From Acidobacteriota bacterium (lineage in GTDB: Bacteria > Acidobacteriota > Blastocatellia > UBA7656), in assembly GCA_016201275.1 (NCBI GenBank), contig JACQDB010000032.1:26322-90321 (forward strand): a stretch of 64,000 nucleotides of DNA, given 5' to 3'. Below are positions 1-8,500 of the stretch, one piece after another. The number at the start of each line of letters is the position of its first letter. Within the stretch, counting starts at the first letter, position 1. The notes under the pieces are model-generated. The model did no database searches. It was not told the DNA's origin and was given only the letters and a program-made list of their open reading frames with translations. Position numbers and translations under genes: made by a program.

Positions 1-619
1 AAATCGGGTCTATAGAAAAATCTTCGCGGCGCTGCATTGCGTTACTCGTGCCGAAGCGAATCGGGTTGTATTGATTGCGGAAGGCTTGGCGTTGTGAAGT
101 ATCGTCAGCCGCTTGATTGTAATGCTCCCGAAATATTTTGTACTGTGCAGAGGTTGAATACTTGGTGATTGATTTCTGCGGTGTCGGATGTTTTTGATGG
201 TGAGACGACCTATTTATTGATTCTTCTTGAATGTTTTGAGTATTTCCCTGCGATGCATTATCCGAAACGACGGGGACACCTACTGATGGCGTTTGATTTC
301 TGGTTTCACCATCCGATTGCGGTGCAGGCGGTATGGGCTGGTTAGTTGGCGTCCAATGCGGGATTAAGGATTTAAATTCATATCCACCTGACTGCCGCTC
401 TTCCCACCAACTGATAAGAAATGCAAAGCTAACAAAAAGTAGGAGTCCCAAAGCACATAAGGACAGGATGCCAAACACAACATAGAGAAAAGCATACCCC
501 AGGTTTCCCTGATCTTCGTTCTGAAGAATGCCGACTCCTATAAGAATCACGACGCACAGAATGAAGATAATCAGGAGTATTGGAATTATTCGACGAAGAT
601 CGTCAGCCATACCATTCAT
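1..619 (-). CDS. Two-TM membrane protein, partial at left edge
   Basis: The reading frame stays open for 206 codons from an ATG at 619 and runs off the window, so its C-terminus is missing. A GGAGAG ribosome site lies 4 nt before this ATG; a second in-frame ATG lies three codons later. The N-terminus is MNGMADDLRRIIPILLI. Two hydrophobic segments (about residues 10-30 and 42-72) are followed by a hydrophilic tail rich in Gln, Asn, Ser and Pro, with no motif I recognise. It is the last visible gene of the minus-strand run holding the tubulin-like, actin-like and RHS genes and starts 110 nt after the actin-like gene ends, so it probably belongs to that group as a membrane component. Function unknown. 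Confidence 0.72.
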   Translation of the reverse strand, partial: MNGMADDLRRIIPILLIIFILCVVILIGVGILQNEDQGNLGYAFLYVVFGILSLCALGLLLFVSFAFLISWWEERQSGGYEFKSLIPHWTPTNQPIPPAPQSDGETRNQTPSVGVPVVSDNASQGNTQNIQEESINRSSHHQKHPTPQKSITKYSTSAQYKIFREHYNQAADDTSQRQAFRNQYNPIRFGTSNAMQRREDFSIDPI

Positions 620-729
620 ATAGCTCTCCAAGGCAATGCTTTGCTAATTGTTGTGCTGGAAAGTGGACTGTAATTCAGCATTGCTTTAAGCAGCAGACAG
701 CTTTTCCACAATTCCTCTTACCGCCCCTG

Positions 730-3700
730 CTACGCCGCCCAGTCTTCGGTTTTAATCTCTAACAAACTCTTCACCGCTAGAATGAAAATTGGTTCGACGT
801 TGATAGATTCTGCATCTTCAACTCCCTTCAAATCTAACAACTCGTTGACGATCTGTGATCGAATCTCGCGCAGCAGATTTTTATCTACCTTGAGTTTGGG
901 AATCACAGAATTTTGTGAAGCGGTGTAGTCATTAAAGGTTTTCAGGAAATCATCCAGACCGGGCATTGCTTCCGGCAGTGACAGACCTTGTTGCAACATC
1001 GTTGCCGAAAGCAACTGGTCCCAATTTTGTTCTTCTCCATTCTCCAAAAAACTTTCTCCGACCAACACCCCCTGCTCGCCATCCTGCTCGAATTTCAATT
1101 TGTCATCGCAAACCAATCCATAAGCTGCTTCGGCTTTCGGTATTGAACTGATCCTGATCTTGAAATCTTCTTTCTGTCCCTCGAAACCCGAAGCACGCAA
1201 TAACATCTCTTTGAACAGATTATTAATTGGGCTTTTCTGAGTGTATTTTCCAGCATCCAGCCAATGAAAAAGGCGCGAGCCGTTGCCGCCAACATAGATA
1301 TTGGGAATCTGCCGTTCGTACTTGCCTTGCGCCACTAAATATTTCAACAGCAAGCCGACGTAATAAAAGATTCCGGATAAGCCGATGGCGATCAGTTGCG
1401 CGAATTGTTGCACCTCTTCTTTGCCTGCATGGTTGGGAAGTTGGTTCAACCATTGATCGCCTTCTTTATTGATAATCGCATCGGTTTTGGCGTAAAAAGC
1501 CGCACGATTTCCTTGCACCGCTTTCAATCCGCTGACATCCGGCACAAATTTGCACAGGCTCAGAAAATCGGGATTAGCGCGTAGCAGATTCAAAAACATA
1601 TCGCGCCCGGCCATCTTCAAAGAGGTTTGCCAGCACATATTATTTTTTTGCCAGATAGCAATGTCCGAAGTGCTGCCGCCAATATCTATGCAAACGGTTC
1701 CGGTAGCTGTAGAAGCATTTTCATAGTTTTTGAAGAACAAGGCCGAAGACATACTTTCGGTTTTGCTAGTCAACTCTGCATCTTTCGTCAGGCCAGTCAA
1801 CTCCGAACAGGCTTGCGTGATTTTCATCCACGTCTGTGGAAAGCCCTGCCGCAGCTTAGTCGGAAAGGCGGTTGGAAACGAGTACGCCCAGTTGATGTGG
1901 CGCGCTTGTTTGGCGGCGACTTCGGCGGCGGCTTGCAAACAAAGCTGCAATAAAAACGCCTGCGCCCGATTGCGGTCTTCATCGCTGACCGACCATTTCA
2001 AATCGGCGGCTATGCCTGGCGCATTCGATTGAAACGCTTTGTAATCGAGCAGGTAATAAATATGTCCATCCAGCAAGGGGCGAATTTCCTGACCCCTGTC
2101 TTTGGCCGAAACCGAGCGATGTTGAAAGTCCTGAAACAAGCTTTGAAACGGCGTCTCTTGTTGTTCGCCGGGGAGGAAATGAAAATACATATCGGTGCGT
2201 TTCTGCCCGGAAGCGGTCACTTGCAAAAAGCGCTTTTCAAACTTGATGGCGACCGGTTCATTCGCGCCTTCCCGCGCATAGACATTGGTATTGGTTGCGC
2301 CGAAATCTATGCCTACGCGATAGGTCTTGGTTTGCGTAGGCAGGTCGTCGGGTTGGTCCAACAAGATCACCCCTGCCTCTGTGGTCTCCATCTTTTTGGT
2401 ATCGGGATTGGCGGTTTGCGATTGGCAAATCATAGCTTCGGGAAAGATATTCATCTGCGTGACGAAGCGTTCAATTTCACCGCGCTTGTTCTTGAATTCC
2501 TCGCGCCCGGTCTCGGCGCTGGCGGGATAAGGCTGGGCGAAAAACGATTCTTCACCGGCGTTGTTGTAGTAGGTGAAGTAAGCTTTCCAGCTTCCGTCCT
2601 GAGTCTTGAAGTTCGGCCAGACTTCCAACACCGGTGGGCTGCTGATCGGATAGGCGATGCTTTCGTTTTTGGCGCTGAACACTTTGCTCACCAGAAAATC
2701 TTTGCCCACGCCTGTCGGCCCCGACAGCGGCACAAACAGTTTGGCGATGATGTCGTCGCCGCTCTGCTCGAAGTGAAAACGATTGGCGAGTTGTTCTGGC
2801 GTCAAGTATGCCAACAGCTCTTTGTTGAGCGGTAAAATCGGCGTCACCACATCGCCTTGGTAGGTCAAATAGTCAGCCCCCTTTGGGCGATTGGCTCCCG
2901 GAAAAGCATTCTCTTGATTGATGACAAAAAGTTTTTCGGTGAAAAAATCTTCGGGCTTCCATTTCTCCAAATGGTTATGCGGAACCCCGCCGATGAGATG
3001 GCGCTGGTTGGCGGTGCTGCTATAGGCATTGCTTTCGGTATCGAGCATCGCGCCGCCCCACACCACGATGTCGTGAGCTTGCATACGCCATTGTGTGGCT
3101 ATCGAGGGATCAACCACGAGAATCTTTTTTTCCGGGGGCGAGGTCCTGGATGAGCGCAGGAGAACGTGCGATTCGGCGGCATCACCGTTGCGGCTTTCGA
3201 CCGGCTTGCCTATGTATTCGAAGATGCCCAGCATTCCCATGCTGGTTCGTTCACTGAGGGTGACGCTGATCTCTGCGCTGCCGATCAACTCCTCTTTGAA
3301 AACCGTCAGGCGCTGGGACAAGTCACGCCATTCGCTGCCTTGTCGTTCCAGCCAGGGGTGGCTATTCAAGCCCTTGATGACTTCGGCGAGCCAACCGGCC
3401 AGGTATTTCCGTTGTTGATCGGCGAGTTTGCCCGTAGGGTCTTCCAGATAACGACCGCCGTACCAGGGGACGTTGTGTATGCGGTCAAAATAATCTGTCG
3501 CCGTCGCCACCAAAGTTGTCGGCGAAGTCATGCCAATCGGCTTGGCGTTGAACAACAGCACATAAAGTTTGTTCCAACTGGTATCTCTGGAGAGGCTGCG
3601 ATTGGGCACCAGTTTCGACAAGGTGTGGAGGAAACTGGGCGTGGTGTTTTCTTCAGGCGCTGCCGCATTTTTATCCAGCACAGGAAGGTTCACCTCTTTG

Positions 3701-4014
3701 ACGTTGAGTGCCGAAATGCCGCGCACCTCTTTGAGCGCCAGCAGCGCCAGCAAGCCGCGCCATTCGCCCACAATGCGTTTGTGCAGCAGATGATTGTGAT
3801 CAAACAGCGCCATCTCAAAGAGCAAAGGCCGCGCCCACATATCGGGAATCGAGTTGATGTCGAGTTCTATCTTTTCGACTTTTAGACTCTCGCTGACTTT
3901 GTAAATTTCATCGGCTTCGCGTTCTAACCACTTTCCGGCCTCGTTGAGATTCGACACCGAGCCGTCTTCTTTGAGTCGCGGTAAAACCGGATGATGACTT
4001 TGTTCCTTCGACAT
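730..4014 (-). CDS. Large actin/Hsp70-fold (ASKHA) ATPase-like protein
   Basis: A 1094-residue protein. The C-terminal half carries the ASKHA nucleotide-binding signatures in order: phosphate-1 loop GIDFGATNTNVY (about residue 570), phosphate-2 loop CIDIGGSTSDIAIW (about 775) and an adenosine-type motif YVGGNGSRLF (about 905). This is the order seen in Hsp70, actin and MreB. The first 560 residues match nothing I recognise; they include GPTGVGKD, which resembles a Walker A loop but has Asp in place of Ser/Thr. Length and layout are reminiscent of the SrfB virulence-factor family, a guess a profile search could settle. A GAAGGAG site precedes the ATG, which lies 53 nt after the tubulin-like gene, so the two are probably co-transcribed. 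Inference: an ATP-driven partner of the tubulin-like protein at the envelope. Confidence 0.8.
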   Translation of the reverse strand: MSKEQSHHPVLPRLKEDGSVSNLNEAGKWLEREADEIYKVSESLKVEKIELDINSIPDMWARPLLFEMALFDHNHLLHKRIVGEWRGLLALLALKEVRGISALNVKEVNLPVLDKNAAAPEENTTPSFLHTLSKLVPNRSLSRDTSWNKLYVLLFNAKPIGMTSPTTLVATATDYFDRIHNVPWYGGRYLEDPTGKLADQQRKYLAGWLAEVIKGLNSHPWLERQGSEWRDLSQRLTVFKEELIGSAEISVTLSERTSMGMLGIFEYIGKPVESRNGDAAESHVLLRSSRTSPPEKKILVVDPSIATQWRMQAHDIVVWGGAMLDTESNAYSSTANQRHLIGGVPHNHLEKWKPEDFFTEKLFVINQENAFPGANRPKGADYLTYQGDVVTPILPLNKELLAYLTPEQLANRFHFEQSGDDIIAKLFVPLSGPTGVGKDFLVSKVFSAKNESIAYPISSPPVLEVWPNFKTQDGSWKAYFTYYNNAGEESFFAQPYPASAETGREEFKNKRGEIERFVTQMNIFPEAMICQSQTANPDTKKMETTEAGVILLDQPDDLPTQTKTYRVGIDFGATNTNVYAREGANEPVAIKFEKRFLQVTASGQKRTDMYFHFLPGEQQETPFQSLFQDFQHRSVSAKDRGQEIRPLLDGHIYYLLDYKAFQSNAPGIAADLKWSVSDEDRNRAQAFLLQLCLQAAAEVAAKQARHINWAYSFPTAFPTKLRQGFPQTWMKITQACSELTGLTKDAELTSKTESMSSALFFKNYENASTATGTVCIDIGGSTSDIAIWQKNNMCWQTSLKMAGRDMFLNLLRANPDFLSLCKFVPDVSGLKAVQGNRAAFYAKTDAIINKEGDQWLNQLPNHAGKEEVQQFAQLIAIGLSGIFYYVGLLLKYLVAQGKYERQIPNIYVGGNGSRLFHWLDAGKYTQKSPINNLFKEMLLRASGFEGQKEDFKIRISSIPKAEAAYGLVCDDKLKFEQDGEQGVLVGESFLENGEEQNWDQLLSATMLQQGLSLPEAMPGLDDFLKTFNDYTASQNSVIPKLKVDKNLLREIRSQIVNELLDLKGVEDAESINVEPIFILAVKSLLEIKTEDWAA

Positions 4015-4067
4015 AAGAATTTCTCCTTCTTAAAAATTCACGGTGGGCATAATGCTCTGAGCCGACT

Positions 4068-5552
4068 TCAATCTTCCCTACATTCGCGATAGAGCGCGTG
4101 AATAAATTTGCCGACGCCATCGGCATCATGGTCGCGCACTCTGGCATTGCACACGCGCTCCCACAGGCGCGTCAGTGCGTGAGCATGGCTGTCGGGATTG
4201 GCCAGGGTTAAGTTGTCGAAATCGCCGCTGCGGAAATCGCGCTTCAACTGCATGGCCTCTTTGCCGCCTTCGCTGCCGTTGACCTTCTGCGCGAAAGCGT
4301 TGTAGTTAATCAAGGCGACGCTGGCTCCGCTGGCCGAGCCTTGCAGGTTGGCCAACCATAAGAGCAGGCTTTGGCAATACTCTTTCACCTGTAGCAACTC
4401 GCTGACCATCGCCTTTTGCAGATCAATATGGCGACGCTCAAAAAAATCTATGTACCAAGGAGCGCGATAGCCTTTGCCGTGCTGATGTATGTCTTCCAAC
4501 ATAGGGTAGTAAGAACCGAGATAGGCAAAGGCGAAACGCGCCAGTTGATTAAGTTTCTGATGCAGTACCTGCTGCCCTTGAAAATATGGCAAGTCGTTCC
4601 AGGTTACGCTGCTGGCTTGTTGACGCGCCACTAAAGAATACTTCGTCGGATTCTTGCGCCCGAAGAAATCAAGACAAGCAAGCGCGGCATACAGTTCCAT
4701 AAAATGCGGCTCGTTGCGTTGCGACCTGCCGCCTATGCTGGGCGCTTTCATAGGGCTGAGTTCCTGTTCGCCCAATAGATAAACCGCATCGTAAATGCCC
4801 AACTCGTCCTGCTGATGGTAATACTTCAATGCCGCTTGGGTATTGAGCAAAAAATCTTCGGCATCGGCGCGGAGTTTTTCATCGGTGACTGGCGAGAACG
4901 AAAAATAGGGAAGCATCAAAATGCCGCCGACTTTGGCATTCTCCTGGCCAATCTTTTTCAATTCGTTGTGAATCAAGCGGGCAATGGTCGGCACGCCGGA
5001 CGCCCCCGTGCCGCCGAAGATCGAGCCGATTAAAATAATCTTTGCACCATCTTCGGCGCGCACATCTTGCCCGATCTTTTCACGAAAGGTTTTCCACGGC
5101 TCGCCCTTGCCAAGTTCAAGTGTATTCGCCATCACCGCCGCGCCTATCGAAGGATGCCCGCGAAAGCCTTTCTCCAAAGAAGTAACCTTTTCCACAGGGC
5201 TATACAACACATCGAACAGATGCGCCGCGCCTGCATCGTTCATCTTCAGATTGGTATAGCGAAAGAATTTTTCCAGCGTCGGATTGGCATCGTTGAAGGG
5301 CGACCAGACGCCGGGTTTCGCCACCGTGACAGGCGTCTTGAATAAATCCGTAGCGCCAAGTTTCAACTGCTGGCAGCGGGTGTATTGTTGCAGGGTAATC
5401 TCTGCTCGTTCTAAACTGCCGTTGGCTTTGTCTGGGTCAACAAAGAGCGTATAAAGCTCGCCCTCCGGCATCAATCCGGCGGCGCATAGATGGGTCAACG
5501 CCTCTACGCATTTCGCGCCGGTTCCGCCTATGCCGATTATGTAATATCTCAT
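4068..5552 (-). CDS. Divergent tubulin/FtsZ-like GTPase
   Basis: A 494-residue protein. The N-terminus MRYYIIGIGGTGAKCVEAL gives the first strand and glycine loop of the tubulin/FtsZ Rossmann fold. GSIFGGTGASGVPTIARLI (about residues 174-192) matches the tubulin signature loop (GGGTGTG in FtsZ). It lacks the rest of canonical FtsZ and fits the bacterial tubulin-like group (Pfam Tubulin_2 type). Makarova and Koonin (2010) described FtsZ-like families encoded with a vWA protein and proposed a role in membrane remodelling; a vWA-like gene lies in this same run. An AAGGAG site lies before the ATG; the RHS gene ends 41 nt upstream and the ASKHA gene starts 53 nt downstream. The fold call is firm; function is inferred. 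Confidence 0.85.
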   Translation of the reverse strand: MRYYIIGIGGTGAKCVEALTHLCAAGLMPEGELYTLFVDPDKANGSLERAEITLQQYTRCQQLKLGATDLFKTPVTVAKPGVWSPFNDANPTLEKFFRYTNLKMNDAGAAHLFDVLYSPVEKVTSLEKGFRGHPSIGAAVMANTLELGKGEPWKTFREKIGQDVRAEDGAKIILIGSIFGGTGASGVPTIARLIHNELKKIGQENAKVGGILMLPYFSFSPVTDEKLRADAEDFLLNTQAALKYYHQQDELGIYDAVYLLGEQELSPMKAPSIGGRSQRNEPHFMELYAALACLDFFGRKNPTKYSLVARQQASSVTWNDLPYFQGQQVLHQKLNQLARFAFAYLGSYYPMLEDIHQHGKGYRAPWYIDFFERRHIDLQKAMVSELLQVKEYCQSLLLWLANLQGSASGASVALINYNAFAQKVNGSEGGKEAMQLKRDFRSGDFDNLTLANPDSHAHALTRLWERVCNARVRDHDADGVGKFIHALYRECRED

Positions 5553-5593
5553 CGCTGTTCTCCTTGTGATAAAAAAAGCTCAATCTGCCGCGC

Positions 5594-8500
5594 TCATTTC
5601 GCGCCCGGCACGATGCGCTCTTCGCGCAGGTAGCCCGTCGCTTTGTCGTACAGGAATTCGACACATCTGCCATCGGGAAGCTTGATGCGGCGCACGCGGT
5701 TGTCTTCATACGTCAAAGCGGTCTGCGCCTGATTTGCGCCGATCACTTTATGCAATTGACCGTTGGCGGACAATTCAAAAGTCTTTTCGCCGCCATAAAA
5801 ATTTCTTTGTACCACTTGATCTTCGCGGCTCAAGTCCACACCGCTGCGGCGTCCGTCTTTGCTGATTTCAATCGCTTTCAAACGATTGTTCGCCTGATAG
5901 GAATAATTCATAGACGCGCCATCGGGAGTTTCCAGTTTCGCCGGTCGGCCTTCCCCATCGTATTGACAGCGCAGGGCTGCGCCTTGATGAATCAAGGCGG
6001 TTTGCTCTGCGCCTCGGATTTCCTGCAACGCGCCAAGCGCGGGGTGTGCGAACGTGGTCGCTTGTTGTTGGCTATCGGCGTGCATCTCCAGAACGTCGCG
6101 GTCGGGGCTTTCCGGGGCGCTGCGGCGATAGCGTATGAGGTTGCCAAGGCCGTCATATTCGTAGCGCTCGCCGTAGCCGCCTTCATAATTGATCTCCGTG
6201 AGTTGGCCATTTTCGCCATACTGATATTGTGCTACGCGGCGATTGTTGATCAGCATTTCGGTGAATTTTCTATCGCTGTCAAAACGCATTTCGGTGCGGT
6301 TGTGGCGCGGGTCTTGCACAACGATTTTGCTTTTATCGGCTGCCGCTTCCCACTTTGCTTGACCGCCGTTTGCCAAGGTCGTCTCCGCGCTGACCAACTC
6401 GCCGTTGTTGTCGTACTTGTATAGACTGGCAGCGCGTGTGTGATCTTCGGTGCGCGTCAAACGGTTCTCTTTGTCGTAGTATTTTTTGACGAAGCGTTCG
6501 CCCTGTTTGTCTATCAGCACTTTGCCGTCGGCAGTCTTTTCGACGCTGCGCGACACCTCCTCAGCTTGATGAGCGGTTTGTTTCAACAGGCGTCCGGCGG
6601 CGTCATAAACATTTTCGATCAGCGGCTCATCATTCTCTAAAAGTTTGATAAGCAGTCGTCGCTCATCATAGCGATAATCGAGATTGCGGACGCCGTAACG
6701 AACGTGCGCCAGATTGCCCGCTTCGTCATATTCATAGTGCGTTTTTCGCTGACCGGAGGAAATGGCGATGAGTCGGCCTGCGTCGTCGTACTCGAAAGTC
6801 AGTCGCCAACTGACTCCAAGACAGCCGGAAAAACTGATTTGCGCGAGTTGGCCTGCGGCGTTGTAATCGTACAGAGCTGTGCTGAAGTCATGCTCGGTAG
6901 CGGTTGCCGACGAGGAATTTTTTTCCGCCATCGAGGAAGCTTTTGCTGTCGAAGGCGACGCCGTTTTCCCCTGCGGGCTGGCGCTTTTGCTTATGCCAAC
7001 GCCAACGCCAGCACCAGCGCCAGCCGTTGATGAATTTGGGGCGCGATTTTTTTGGCAATCATCAGTCAGCACGGCGCGCAATCTGCCGGTTGAATCGAAG
7101 AGCCATTGTTGATGGGTTGCTGTAATCAGGCGGTACAAGCCGCCGCTTTCCGCGTAGAGCGCCTGAAAATTGGACTGCGGATTTTTCGGTATGAAGACGA
7201 TGCGTTGCAAGCCTTGATCAATGTGATATTCATCGAAACGCTCTTGCCGCAAGCCGAACGGGTCGGTGAGGTGAAAGCGTTGCACCAGCGTTCGCGTCGC
7301 GGCGTTGCCTTCGACTTGAACATATTGCAGGCGTTTGGCTACGGTGGCTTCGCTGTGCGCCGAGTCGTAGCGCTCGGAAGCGTTGGCGGCTTCGTTGTCT
7401 TGCGGCCTTTCAAATTCGAGGCGCGGCAACAGCATACTCCATGAATGACCGAATTCCGACGCTTCGTTATGCGAGGAGTTGTAGTAGCGCGCCAGTCCCG
7501 GAAGCTCATTTGCGACCTCCAGCCAATCGGCGATTTCGCTTTCAACCGCGCTGAAACTTGCCAACTCGCGTTGTTGACCGGGGAACAAGGCGACCGCAAC
7601 ATAGGTTTTCTTGTGATGCTGAAAATCGAAAGCGGCTTGGTCTTGTTGACGCGCTGCGGCCCAGGCTTTCTTGAATTCATCGCCGAACTGATTGGCGTTG
7701 CTATCGGTTTGCAGGCGCACCTCCATATCAACGCCGCCAAACGAGGTGAGCCGTCGCGTCAAGGTGCCGCGTCCAGTGGTCTGAGTTTGCGTCTGTTCAT
7801 AAAACGCCGACGGGGTGATTTGCGGCGTCGGATAGGGCGCAAATAGCTGCACGAAATTCCAGTCGGCGGGAATGTTTTGCGAGTACATCCATTTGGCTAT
7901 GGCGACGGCTTGCGTTACCTGTTTCAACTCTGCGAAGGTCGGGTGTTCGTTGGCGAACTCTTCATAATGACTGGTGAAATGCGCGGCGAAGGCTTCGGCC
8001 TGGGGGTCGCGTATGCCGCCAGCGGATACCAGTTTGCCGCCACTCCACTGCATAGTTTCGGTCTTGACGCGCAGCTTGACAGGATCAAAGAGGATGGCGT
8101 TGCCGCCTTCATTCAAGTGCGCGGTCACCGGTTCGGGAACTAACCAAAAACGATTCCACAATTCCGGCCCCTGATGCCCTTGTGTAAAACTCATTTCGGC
8201 AAGGCTGCGATAATCGGGAACCGCCGAGGTCACTTTTTCTCTGGTGATATTATCCGCGCCGACGCTGTAGCCTTTCATCAAGCGGTCGCACTCGAACATC
8301 ACCCAGCCGAGCCGGGTGTTTTCGGTGTTGCCAAAAAATTTCACCAGCATGGTCGGCCCCATAGGGTTTTGTGGATGCGGATCAATCGTCATGCCGGGTT
8401 CATAAGGACTGGCGGAATAGACGGCGCGCATAGCCGCCGCCAGATACTCCGGCTTCAAGGGCGGCAACGCGGTATTCTTCTCGCCGACCAAAATTAATTG

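Noticed and set aside
2690..2725. Walker A P-loop in the ASKHA protein
   Set aside because: GPTGVGKD has Asp where Ser/Thr is needed and no Walker B or other NTPase motifs follow.
2029..2835. A 268-codon plus-strand frame inside the ASKHA gene
   Set aside because: It lies fully antisense to a gene with conserved motifs and its residue make-up is that of a shadow frame.
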